The translations under genes and the position numbers were made by a program. Below the pieces are notes generated by a model. It was not told the origin of the DNA and ran no database searches. It saw only the letters and a list, made by a program, of their open reading frames with translations. This document shows positions 45,190-52,918 of a DNA stretch of 64,000 nt, in pieces. Source of the stretch: Pseudomonadota bacterium (GTDB lineage: Bacteria > Pseudomonadota > Gammaproteobacteria > Steroidobacterales > Steroidobacteraceae); contig JADJXW010000003.1 in assembly GCA_016720075.1 (NCBI GenBank), positions 186,001 through 250,000 on the forward strand, given 5' to 3'. Numbering within the stretch: the stretch's first letter is position 1; each line of letters begins with the position of its first letter.

Positions 45190-45884
45190 GGGTTTCCCGG
45201 GCCCCCGGCGGGCGGGCCCCGGACAGGGGCCCCCCGCGGGGGGGGCCCGGGGCGGCCGCGGCGGGGGGCGGCGCCGCGCCCCGGGGGGGCCGGCCCCCCC
45301 CCCGGGGCCCCCGGGGGCGGGCCCCCCGGGCCGGGCGCCCCGGGGGGGGGGGCGGCGGCCCCGCCGGGGGGCGGCCCCCCCCGGGGGGCTCCGGCCGGGG
45401 GGCGGCGGGCGCCCCGGGGGCGGCCCCCGCCCGCGGGGGGGGCCCCCGGCCCCCCTGGGGGGGCGGGGACCCCCCGGGGGGCGGGCGGGGCCCCCGGGCC
45501 CCCGGGCGCGCCCCCGCCCCCCGGGGGGCCCGGGCCCCCCGGGCGGCCGGGGGGGCCCGCCCCGCGGCGCCCCCCCCCCCCGCCCCCCCCGCCCGGCGGC
45601 GGCCGGGCGGGGGGGGGGGGGCGGCCCGCGGGGCCGCCCCCCCGGGCCCCGGCCCCCCGGGGGCCGCCCCCGGGGGGCCCGGCCCCCCGGGGCGCCCCCC
45701 CCCCCCCCGGGGCCCGGGGGCCCCCGGCCCCCCCGGGGGGGCCCCCCCCCCGGGGGGGGCGCCCCCCCGCCCCGGGGGCGGGGCCCCCCCGGGGGCCCGG
45801 GGGGGGGGGAGGGGGGGGGGGGGGGGGGGGGGCGGGCGGGGGGGGCCCCCCGGGGGGGGGGGGGGCCGGGGGGGGGGGGGGGGG
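45190..45884. other. G/C-only low-complexity block, probable sequencing/assembly artefact
   Basis: About 695 bases in which fewer than ten positions are A or T, composed of alternating G-runs and C-runs up to more than ten long, ending in a poly-G stretch. All frames are open because stop codons need A and T. Neighbouring DNA is about 65% GC with normal codon structure, and the border is abrupt at both sides (normal sequence up to about 45180 and from 45885). The left-hand gene is truncated at its edge. No gene is called in it. Confidence 0.85.
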
Positions 45885-45899
45885 TAGGATTGCCAGGTC

Positions 45900-46658
45900 A
45901 TGTCCCGACTGATGGTCTTCCAGCACGTGGCCGCTGAACCGCTCGGCACGCTGCATGCGCGCATCCGCGCCCGTGGGCACCGCATCCGCTTCCACAATTT
46001 CGAGCGCCATCCCGACGCACAGCCGAACACCGATCGATACCATGGGCTCATCGTGCTCGGCGGGCCGATGAACGTGATGGACCAGCATCGCCACCCGCAC
46101 CTGAAGACCGAGCTGCTCGCGATCGAAGCTGCGCTTCGACAGGACAAGCCCGTGCTGGGCATCTGCCTCGGCGCGCAGCTGCTTGCGCATGTGCTGGGCG
46201 CGCCGGTGCGCAGACATGAGCAGCAGGAGATCGGCTGGTACGACCTGGTCACCACGGCGCCAGGCCGCGTTGATCCGGTGCTGGGGCCCATCGGCGCGAT
46301 GTCGCCGGTGTTCCAGTGGCATGGCTGCACCTTCGACCTGCCCGCAGGCGCAGTGCAGCTCGCGCGCACCGACACCTGCGAGCAGCAGGCCTTTCGCTTC
46401 GGCGCGAACGCCTACGGCTTCCAGTTCCACATGGAAGCCGACGAAGCCATGATCGATCGCTGGCTCGCACTGCCGGCCTATCGCGAGGAACTCGCGGCCG
46501 CGGCCATCGGGCGCGACGAGCAGTCGATCCGCGCGGTCACGGCCGAGCAGATGCGCCGCATGCGACCGGCGGCCGAGTCCACGTTCAATCGGTTCCTCGA
46601 CCTGGTGGGCCGGCCGGAACGACGCCTCGTCCTGCCCTCCGGGCACGCGCGGGACTAA
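45900..46658 (+). CDS. type 1 glutamine amidotransferase (class I GATase)
   Basis: 252 residues. The nucleophile elbow KPVLGICLGAQLLAHVLGAP has Cys89; the His/Glu pair is in GFQFHMEADEAM. Preceding GLIVLGGPMNVMDQHRHPHL is the oxyanion-like GGP. It belongs to the stand-alone GMP-synthase-like amidotransferases (YfeJ/PuuD-like) that hydrolyse gamma-glutamyl compounds or act without an obvious synthase partner. ATG at 45900 lies 16 bases after the G/C block, so any promoter is lost in that block. Confidence 0.88.
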   Translation: MSRLMVFQHVAAEPLGTLHARIRARGHRIRFHNFERHPDAQPNTDRYHGLIVLGGPMNVMDQHRHPHLKTELLAIEAALRQDKPVLGICLGAQLLAHVLGAPVRRHEQQEIGWYDLVTTAPGRVDPVLGPIGAMSPVFQWHGCTFDLPAGAVQLARTDTCEQQAFRFGANAYGFQFHMEADEAMIDRWLALPAYREELAAAAIGRDEQSIRAVTAEQMRRMRPAAESTFNRFLDLVGRPERRLVLPSGHARD

Positions 46659-46664
46659 ACGAAC

Positions 46665-46685
46665 TATACTCAACCATTTGGTTGA
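46665..46685 (+). promoter_or_regulatory. ArsR-type promoter/operator
   Basis: TATACT (-10 box, 46665-46670) overlaps a palindrome TCAACCATTTGGTTGA (46670-46685; 6-bp arms, ATTT spacer). Binding of the downstream ArsR-like regulator here would block initiation. It sits 31 bases before the regulator's ATG, the arrangement usual for ArsR-SRPBCC pairs. Confidence 0.75.
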
Positions 46686-46716
46686 CTTGGAATCGCATGC
46701 AGGGCATCCTGCCTCC

Positions 46717-47046
46717 ATGCCCCACGCGCTCGACGACACCTTCCACGCCCTGGCCGACCCGACGCGCCGCGCCATGCTCCTGCGCCTGTCCGAGGGCGAA
46801 CAGCCCATTGCCGCGCTGGCCCAGCCGTTCGACATGAGCCTGTGGGGCGCAGCCAAGCACGTGCGCGTGCTCGAACAGGCCGGGCTCGTGAAATGCCGCA
46901 AGGTGGGCCGCTCCACGCTGTGCTCGCTGCGCCCCGGGCCGCTGGCACAGGCGGACCAGTGGCTGCGGCAGTGGGAACGATTCTGGTCCAGCGGCCTCGA
47001 CCGCCTCGAAGCCCTGGTGAAAGCCGACAAGGAGAACCCGCGATGA
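46717..47046 (+). CDS. ArsR-family transcriptional regulator (SRPBCC-coupled type)
   Basis: 109 residues: winged HTH TFHALADPTRRAMLLRLSEG, IAALAQPFDMSLWGAAKHVR, VLEQAGLVKCRKVGRSTLCS, followed by a Trp-rich helix QWLRQWERFWSSGLDRLEAL. This is the subfamily that lacks clear metal-site cysteines and is paired with AHSA1/SRPBCC ligand-binding proteins. ATG at 46717. Its stop overlaps the next ATG (ATGA), so the pair is co-translated; the palindrome upstream is its likely autoregulatory site. Confidence 0.9.
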   Translation: MPHALDDTFHALADPTRRAMLLRLSEGEQPIAALAQPFDMSLWGAAKHVRVLEQAGLVKCRKVGRSTLCSLRPGPLAQADQWLRQWERFWSSGLDRLEALVKADKENPR

Positions 47047-47564
47047 ACCGAATGCAGCGCCTCGCACCCGACACCCTGCGACTGGAACGGCAGCTCGACG
47101 CGCCGCCCGCAACGGTCTGGCGCTGGCTGGTCGATCCGGAACTGCGCGCACAGTGGTTTGCGGGCGGCACGCACGCGGGCACCGGGGGCTCGTTCGAACT
47201 GGAATTCGACCACGACCGTCTGTCGGCCGACCCGGTGCCCTACCCGCCGCAGTATGCGAAGCACAAGGGCGTGGTGGCGACACTCAAGATCCTGCGCATC
47301 GATCCGCCGCGGCTGCTGGAATTCGACTGGGCAGGCGGCAAGGAAGGCATCGTCACCATCGAACTCTCGGAACAAGACGGCGGCACGCACCTGGTGCTGA
47401 CGCACCGGGGCATCAGCGGCCCAGGCCCCATGGCGGATTTCGGTGGCGGCTGGACTTCGCATCTCGACGTTCTGGCCGCGCGGCTGGCGGGCGGCGTGGT
47501 GCGCGATTTCTGGGCCCTGCACCTGCAGTCGATCGCCGCAGTAAAGGCACAGCTGGGCGGCTGA
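47043..47564 (+). CDS. SRPBCC (AHSA1-like) domain protein
   Basis: 173 residues forming a START/AHSA1 helix-grip fold: LRLERQLDAPPATVWRWLVD, PELRAQWFAGG, VVATLKILRIDPPRLLEFDW, ELSEQDGGTHLVLTHRGISG and GGGWTSHLDVLAARL. Proteins of this type bind small hydrophobic ligands and are usually encoded right after an ArsR-like regulator. Coupled by ATGA overlap. It may bind the inducer or modulate the regulator; ligand unknown. Confidence 0.9.
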   Translation: MNRMQRLAPDTLRLERQLDAPPATVWRWLVDPELRAQWFAGGTHAGTGGSFELEFDHDRLSADPVPYPPQYAKHKGVVATLKILRIDPPRLLEFDWAGGKEGIVTIELSEQDGGTHLVLTHRGISGPGPMADFGGGWTSHLDVLAARLAGGVVRDFWALHLQSIAAVKAQLGG

Positions 47565-47609
47565 CGGTTACAATCCGGCCTCCTGACAACAAGACCGGGG
47601 GACGGGATC

Positions 47610-48683
47610 ATGACCAAGAAGTTCATCGCCGCGCTTGCCGCGGCAACCTCGCTGTTCGCGGGCGCCATTTACGCCGGCGGCGAAGCCGGCCCCATCAGCC
47701 TGCGCGACCAGGGCTTCTTCTGGGTGGGCGCCAAGACCGTCTCCGTTCAGGCTGGTCGCACGGGCTTTGGACCTCCGGGCCCGGGCACATCCGTCGAGGG
47801 CCAGATGCACGTGGGCTTCCAGCTGGTGCAGAACAAGCGCCACCCCTACCCGCTGGTGCTGGTGCACGGTGGCGGTGGCCAGGCCACCGACTACATGGGC
47901 ACGCCCGATGGCCGCGATGGCTGGCTCGACTACTTCCTGGCGGCGGGCTTCGATGTTTACTTCGTCGATCGTCCGGCGCATGGCCGCTCACCCAACGTGC
48001 GCAGCTACGGCGCGCTGGGTGAACAACCCACCACCGAATTCATCGCCAACGTGTTCACGAAGCAGAGCAAGCAGTATCCGGGTGGCGGCGCGGCGAACTC
48101 GAAGGAAGTGATCCAGCACACCGCCAGCTCCGAGCCGGGCCCCACCGTGCCGATGGCGGTGCTGCAGGCGAACCTGGCCGAACTGCTGGATCGCATCGGA
48201 CCCGCCATCATCGTCACGCACTCGGCGGGCGGACCGTCGGGCTGGCTTGCCACGGCCGCGCGCCCCAACCTGATCAAGGGCGTGCTCGCCATCGAGCCTG
48301 CGATGGGCATCACCGACAACCTCGCGCCGCTGATCACGTTCCAGCCCGCGCTGGGCGCGAACCAGAAGATCACGCTCGTCGAGCAGCCGGTGGAGAAGCC
48401 CGGCCTGAGCGCGTGCAGCCTGCAGCCGAAGGATTCGGTGCGCACGGTGCCGGCCTACAAGGGCAAGTCGATACTGTTCGTCGTGGCGCCGCAGTCGTCG
48501 CCGATGTTCACGCCCACGGTGCACTGCTCGGTGCACACGCTGAACCAGCTCGGCGCCAGCGCGAAGCTTGCGCGCCTGGAGGACTTCGGCCTGCTGGGCA
48601 ATGGGCATTTCATGAACGAGGAGCTGAACAACGGCGACATCGCGAAGAAGGTGTTCATCCCCTTCCTGTCGTCGATCAAGTAA
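47610..48683 (+). CDS. secreted alpha/beta hydrolase (esterase-like)
   Basis: 357 residues with signal KKFIAALAAATSLFAGAIYA. Oxyanion region PLVLVHGGGGQATDYMGTPD, VYFVDRPAHGRSPNVRSYGA, nucleophile IIVTHSAGGPSGWLATAARP, C-terminal GLLGNGHFMNEELNN with His. This resembles esterases that come near SRPBCC/GST genes and may act on aromatic or fatty esters. Separate from the ArsR pair by 45 bases, and the GST follows after 16 bases, so a four-gene unit under the ArsR operator is possible. Confidence 0.85.
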   Translation: MTKKFIAALAAATSLFAGAIYAGGEAGPISLRDQGFFWVGAKTVSVQAGRTGFGPPGPGTSVEGQMHVGFQLVQNKRHPYPLVLVHGGGGQATDYMGTPDGRDGWLDYFLAAGFDVYFVDRPAHGRSPNVRSYGALGEQPTTEFIANVFTKQSKQYPGGGAANSKEVIQHTASSEPGPTVPMAVLQANLAELLDRIGPAIIVTHSAGGPSGWLATAARPNLIKGVLAIEPAMGITDNLAPLITFQPALGANQKITLVEQPVEKPGLSACSLQPKDSVRTVPAYKGKSILFVVAPQSSPMFTPTVHCSVHTLNQLGASAKLARLEDFGLLGNGHFMNEELNNGDIAKKVFIPFLSSIK

Positions 48684-48699
48684 GGAAGGCGGAATCCTG

Positions 48700-49308
48700 A
48701 TGAAGCTCTACTACCTCACCGGCGCCTGCTCGCTCGCCTCGTACATCAGCCTCATCGAGGCAGGCCAGAAGTTCGAGGCCTATGCGGTGGAGCGCGGCAC
48801 CAAGAAAACCGCCGACGGCAAGGACTTCACCTCGTTCAACCCGAAGGGCTATGTGCCGGCGCTGGTGCTGGATGATGGCCAGGTGCTCACCGAGAACGTG
48901 GCGGTGCTCAGCTACATCTCGTCGCTGGATGCCTCGCACCGGCTGGCGCCGGCCGCCGGCACGCTGGGCTTCTTCCGCGTGGTCGAGTGGCTCTCGTTCA
49001 TCAACTCCGAAGTGCACAAGTGCATGTCACCGATGTTCCGGCCCACCACCACCGATGAGCAGAAGGCGGCGCTGCGCGAACAGCTCGCGACGCGGCATGC
49101 ATTCATCGAGGACGCGCTGGGCGACAAGGCCTATCTCACCGGCGAGAACTTCACGGTGGCCGACGCGTACCTGTACGTGACGCTGAGCTGGCGCGAGCGG
49201 GTGGGCGTGGATATCTCTCGCTTCCCGAAGCTGTCGGCCTACTTCGAGCGCTGCCGCGCGCGGCCGTCGGTGCAGCAGGCGCGCAAGGCGGAGGGGCTGC
49301 CGCTCTAG
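48700..49308 (+). CDS. glutathione S-transferase, beta-class-like
   Basis: 202 residues. Thioredoxin-like N-terminal domain MKLYYLTGACSLASYISLIE with the beta-class Cys10, cis-Pro in GYVPALVLDDGQVLTENVAV (SNAIL/TRAIL-like), and an all-helical C-terminal domain YLTGENFTVADAYLYVTLSW. It conjugates or reduces electrophiles with glutathione. Downstream of the secreted esterase with 16 bases between. The hemA-like gene begins 71 bases later, beyond a hairpin. Confidence 0.92.
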   Translation: MKLYYLTGACSLASYISLIEAGQKFEAYAVERGTKKTADGKDFTSFNPKGYVPALVLDDGQVLTENVAVLSYISSLDASHRLAPAAGTLGFFRVVEWLSFINSEVHKCMSPMFRPTTTDEQKAALREQLATRHAFIEDALGDKAYLTGENFTVADAYLYVTLSWRERVGVDISRFPKLSAYFERCRARPSVQQARKAEGLPL

Positions 49309-49325
49309 TTTGAGACCCATGTCGC

Positions 49326-49352
49326 GCTTGTTGAGAACCACTCTCAACAAGC
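49326..49352 (+). promoter_or_regulatory. 11-bp perfect inverted repeat upstream of heme operon
   Basis: Arms GCTTGTTGAGA and TCTCAACAAGC enclose ACCAC, between the GST stop and the hemA-like start. No T-run follows (next bases are CCCGCCCC), so not a standard terminator; it may be an operator or a 5'-leader hairpin of the heme operon. Confidence 0.6.
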
Positions 49353-49379
49353 CCGCCCCGCCGTGACCCGCCAGTGACA

Positions 49380-50396
49380 ATGGCCACCCGCGCCATCCGT
49401 ACCCTCACCGGCATGGCTCTGTCCGACCTCGTCGCCCTGAACCGCAAGTCGCCTGATGCGGCGCCCGATGCGCTGCTGCCGAACGCCTGCGCGGTGAAGA
49501 CCTGCCTGCGCGAAGTGCGCATCGCGGCGCTGCCGGAAGAGGCCCGCCCCGCGCCGATGGAGGCGAGTGCCGCGGGGTTCGAAACCTACAGCGGCGCCGA
49601 GGCCTATCGATTCCTGCTGCAGCTGGCCTGCGGACTGGAGAGCGAGATCGCCGGCGAGACCGAAATCCTCGGACAGATCAAGCAGAGCTGGCGCGATTAC
49701 GAGGCCGCGCATGCCGCCGAGGCACGCGCACTGCGGCCGTGGATGCAGCGACTGCTGCAGGATACAAAAGAGGTCCGCACCGAATTCGTGGTGGGCCTGG
49801 GCAGCGCCACCTATGGTTCGCTGGTGAGACGCCTGCTGGGTGGCACGCTCACCGGGCCCACGCTTCTGCTCGGCGCCGGGCAGCTGGCCGAAACCATCCT
49901 GCCCTTCCTCGATACCGGCGAGGTGCTGGTCTGGAACCGCAGCCGGGAACGCGCCGAGGCGATGCTGTCGCGCCAGCGCGTGGCGCAGACCGCTGGCCGC
50001 GTGGTGTTGCTCGAGTCCACGCCGGAAGCCGAGGCCGCTGCTTGGCATCGGGCCCGGGACGTGGTGATCTGCATTCCGGCGGACGCCGGGCGCGATACCG
50101 AGCGCGTGCGCGCGTGGCGCAACCGGGCGCGGCACGAGGGCCGCATCCTGCACCTGGGCATCGACAGCGCGGCCGGAACCGCCTGGCAACAGGTTTCGGA
50201 TCTTTCGACGCTGAAGGACCTGTTCGGCCTGCGTGACACGCATGCGGCCCAGCGCGAACAATTGCTGGCCCGCGCGCGCAAGGCCTGCGCCGACAAGGCA
50301 CAGCTCGCGCGGCTCGACGACACCGACGGTTCACGCGCCGGCAGTTCGAATCATGGCTGGGAAGATCTGGCCGTCTTCCAGGCTTTCGGCTACTAA
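49380..50396 (+). CDS. hemA: short, divergent glutamyl-tRNA reductase
   Basis: About 338 residues instead of the usual 410-430. Reduces glutamyl-tRNA to glutamate-1-semialdehyde, first committed step of heme synthesis. The best-kept block, LLQLACGLESEIAGETEILG, then QIKQSW, and VRTEFVVGLGSATYGSLVRR match the catalytic-domain helices. The active-site Cys region is reduced to NACAVKTCLREVRI (canonical STCNRTELY). TLLLGAGQLAETILPFLDTG is the NADPH domain. The C-terminal dimerization domain is missing or rudimentary. Start taken at ATG 49380; GTG 49374 is an alternative, and neither has a good ribosome site. It opens the heme gene cluster, 9 bases before hemC. Confidence 0.75.
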   Translation: MATRAIRTLTGMALSDLVALNRKSPDAAPDALLPNACAVKTCLREVRIAALPEEARPAPMEASAAGFETYSGAEAYRFLLQLACGLESEIAGETEILGQIKQSWRDYEAAHAAEARALRPWMQRLLQDTKEVRTEFVVGLGSATYGSLVRRLLGGTLTGPTLLLGAGQLAETILPFLDTGEVLVWNRSRERAEAMLSRQRVAQTAGRVVLLESTPEAEAAAWHRARDVVICIPADAGRDTERVRAWRNRARHEGRILHLGIDSAAGTAWQQVSDLSTLKDLFGLRDTHAAQREQLLARARKACADKAQLARLDDTDGSRAGSSNHGWEDLAVFQAFGY

Positions 50397-50405
50397 TCAC
50401 ACCCC

Positions 50406-51974
50406 ATGAGCAACAAGACACTGCGTCTCGGGACGAGACGCTCCGCGCTGGCCTGGGTGCAGAGCAGCCAGGTGGCAGCCGCACTGCGTGCCGCGCATCC
50501 CGGACTCGAGGTGGAACTGGTGGGCATCGAGACGCGCGGCGATCGCGTGCTCGACAAACCACTGTCGCAGATCGAGGGCAAGGAGTTCTTCACCGCCGAG
50601 CTTGACCACCAGCTGGCCGACGGAAGCGTGGACTTCACCGTGCATTCGCTGAAGGACCTGAGCCTCGAGCGGCCGCGCGAGTTCGTGCTGGCTGCCGTGC
50701 CGCGGCGCGCGAACCCGCGCGACATCGCGCTGTTCGCGCCCGATGTGCCGCAGCGCCTGGCCGCAGGCGCGGGGCTGGTCATCGGCACCTCTTCGCCGCG
50801 CCGCGCCGAGCTGCTGCCGCCGTTCCTCGCGCAGGCACTGCCCTTCGGCGCGCGCAACGCGCTCACGCTCGTGAACCTGCGCGGCAATGTCGACAGCCGC
50901 CTGCGCCGCCTGCATGAGCCGCGCGGCTCGGAACGTCACCTGGATGGCGTGGTGCTCGCGCTGGCGGGCCTGTCGCGGCTGTACGCCGACACCAGCACCG
51001 AACGCGAGGGGCGCAAGCTGCTCGACTCGCTGCTGCGGGATCTGAACCTGATGGTGCTGCCGCTCACCGATTCGCCGGGCGCGCCAGGCCAGGGCGCGCT
51101 GGCCATCGAATGCCGCGCGAATGATGCGGCCACGCGCGAGCTGCTTGCGGTGCTGGAAGATCCGGCCACCCGCGGCGCCATCACGCTGGAACGCCAGCTA
51201 CTGGCCGAGCACGGCGGCGGCTGCCACCAGCGCTTTGGCGCCACGCTGCAGTGGCTGCCGGGCCTGGGCGGACTGCTGCGCACCGGCGGCCGCAGTGGCA
51301 GCAATGTCGACATCACTGGCGAGCGCTGGCTGCCCGAAGTGGTGGTGGCCGATCCGGCTGGCGCCGTGCGGGCCTGGGATGGCAGCCACGCGCCGAAATC
51401 CGACGCGCGTTACCTGGTCGCGGGTGCACAGCTGTCCGCGCAACTGCACAGCGACGCCGTCTTCGTTGCGCATTCACGCGCGCTGCCGCCGGATGCGGCC
51501 TCCGCACTCGCCGGCAAGGTGGTGTGGACGTCAGGCAGCAGCAGCTGGTTCCGACTGGCCGCCCAGGGTGTGTGGGTGCAGGGCTGCAGCGAGGCCATGG
51601 GCGCCGAGGGCGCCGCATTGCTGGTTGCCGAGCCGCTGCTGCGCCTGCCGGCGCCGGCGCGCTGGTCGGTACTGACGCATGCTGCCGCGGTGGACCCCTG
51701 GGCACAGGGCGCATGGAAGGGCTCGCAGGTGATCGCCACCTATGCGGTCGATGAATCCGCGCTGCCCGACGAACCCGCTCTGCGCGCGGCCACGCATGTG
51801 TACTGGAGCAGCACCGCGCAGTTCGAGCGCGGACGAGGTCTCGTGGGTGCCACGACGCACCATGCTTCGGGTCCGGGCAAGACGGCCGAGCACATCCGTG
51901 CCGCCGGCGTGAGACACTTCCAGGCCTTCCCCACGGTGGCCGAGTGGCGTAAATGGACAGCAAGGGCGCGCTGA
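50406..51974 (+). CDS. hemC: hydroxymethylbilane synthase with C-terminal uroporphyrinogen-III-synthase-like domain
   Basis: 522 residues, about 210 more than a usual HemC. Residues 1-310 are HemC: LRLGTRRSALAWVQSSQVAA, HSLKDL with catalytic Asp84, GTSSPRRAELLPPFL, NLRGNVDSRLRRL, and the dipyrromethane-binding Cys273 in EHGGGCHQRFGA. From about residue 350 a second domain (VFVAHSRALPPDAASALAGK, VVWTSGSSSWFRLAAQGVWV, GATTHHASGPGKTAEHIRAA) looks like HemD, which inverts ring D, but is weakly conserved. No separate hemD is in the window, so the tail may supply that step. Its stop is overlapped by the kinase gene by 22 bases. Confidence 0.88.
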   Translation: MSNKTLRLGTRRSALAWVQSSQVAAALRAAHPGLEVELVGIETRGDRVLDKPLSQIEGKEFFTAELDHQLADGSVDFTVHSLKDLSLERPREFVLAAVPRRANPRDIALFAPDVPQRLAAGAGLVIGTSSPRRAELLPPFLAQALPFGARNALTLVNLRGNVDSRLRRLHEPRGSERHLDGVVLALAGLSRLYADTSTEREGRKLLDSLLRDLNLMVLPLTDSPGAPGQGALAIECRANDAATRELLAVLEDPATRGAITLERQLLAEHGGGCHQRFGATLQWLPGLGGLLRTGGRSGSNVDITGERWLPEVVVADPAGAVRAWDGSHAPKSDARYLVAGAQLSAQLHSDAVFVAHSRALPPDAASALAGKVVWTSGSSSWFRLAAQGVWVQGCSEAMGAEGAALLVAEPLLRLPAPARWSVLTHAAAVDPWAQGAWKGSQVIATYAVDESALPDEPALRAATHVYWSSTAQFERGRGLVGATTHHASGPGKTAEHIRAAGVRHFQAFPTVAEWRKWTARAR

Positions 51975-52906
51975 GCGTCAGACCGGTGCGGCAATCGCGC
52001 CGCGTCGCCATCCTGGCCGGCGGCTGGCTGGTGATGATCCTGATGCTCGTCATCTGGTGGGCCTGGCATCTGCTCGACCAGTCCCGGCACATTGCCGAGC
52101 TCTCGTCGCTGGCAGGCATGCCGCCCGCTGAGATCGCGGCCGAGTCGGCCCGCACGTTCCGCATGGTTTACTGGGAGGGCGGCACCTTTCTCGTGCTGCT
52201 GCTGACCATCTCCGGCGCGCTGTTCTGGTACTACCGACGCGACATGCAGCGCGCGCGCGGCACGCAGGCCTTCTTCGCCGCGCTGACGCACGAGCTGCGC
52301 ACGCCCTTGACCAGCGTGCGACTGCAGACCGAAGCCATCGCGGCAGGCGAACCCTCGCAGGAACTGATCGACCGGCTGCTGGTGGACACGCACCGGCTTG
52401 AATCCCAGATCGACAAGACACTGGAACTGGCGCGCATCGAGGGCGGCGGCAGGCTTGCCGAGCAGGCCATCCGGCTCGACCAGTGGCTGGAACGCGTGCT
52501 GAACGGCATCGTCGCGGCCGAGGGTGAAGGCGCAGCGCTGCAAGTTGCCGTCGACAAGGACCTGCCCGCCGTGAGCGGCGACACCTCGGCGCTGCAGCTG
52601 ATCCTGCGCAACCTGGTCGAGAACTCGCTGCGCCATGGCGATCGCAGCCTGATCCACATCGATGTGGAAGCCCGCCGCAGCGGCAACGTTGTGCAGCTGA
52701 GCTATCGCGATGACGGCCGCGGCTTCCAGGGCGACCCGGAGTCGCTGGGCAGACTGTTCCTGCGCGGCGTGGAATCGCGCGGCACCGGCGTGGGCCTGTA
52801 CCTGGTGCGCGTGCTGATGGAACGCATGGGCGGCAGCGTGCGCTTCGCCCATGCCGAGGGCGGCGGCTTCGCCGCGATGCTCAGCTTCAAGCCCAGCGAG
52901 GGCTGA
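51953..52906 (+). CDS. sensor histidine kinase within the heme operon
   Basis: 317 residues. Two transmembrane helices (about 18-40 and 76-94) flank a small periplasmic loop of about 35 residues. Then come the dimerization/H-box ALTHELRTPLTSVRLQTEAI with phospho-His113, N-box RNLVENSLRH, G1 YRDDGRGFQG and G2 GTGVGLYLVRVLMERMGG. Full catalytic set, so an active kinase is expected. The start lies inside hemC by 22 bases. The tiny sensor loop suggests sensing within the membrane or at its surface. Paired with the regulator 12 bases downstream. Confidence 0.92.
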   Translation: MDSKGALSVRPVRQSRRVAILAGGWLVMILMLVIWWAWHLLDQSRHIAELSSLAGMPPAEIAAESARTFRMVYWEGGTFLVLLLTISGALFWYYRRDMQRARGTQAFFAALTHELRTPLTSVRLQTEAIAAGEPSQELIDRLLVDTHRLESQIDKTLELARIEGGGRLAEQAIRLDQWLERVLNGIVAAEGEGAALQVAVDKDLPAVSGDTSALQLILRNLVENSLRHGDRSLIHIDVEARRSGNVVQLSYRDDGRGFQGDPESLGRLFLRGVESRGTGVGLYLVRVLMERMGGSVRFAHAEGGGFAAMLSFKPSEG

Positions 52907-52918
52907 GGTTCTCCAGTC

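Noticed and set aside
45056..46375. Very long Pro/Gly/Arg-rich open frames in all directions across the G/C block
   Set aside because: They exist only because a sequence without A or T contains no stop codons; composition is not that of any real protein, and the block itself looks artefactual.
46717..47564. ArsR-SRPBCC pair considered as a toxin-antitoxin or defence module
   Set aside because: The arrangement is a known ligand-responsive regulatory pair; no toxin-like features.
49326..49352. Hairpin read as terminator of the GST gene
   Set aside because: No U-tract follows the stem; GC-rich sequence continues instead.
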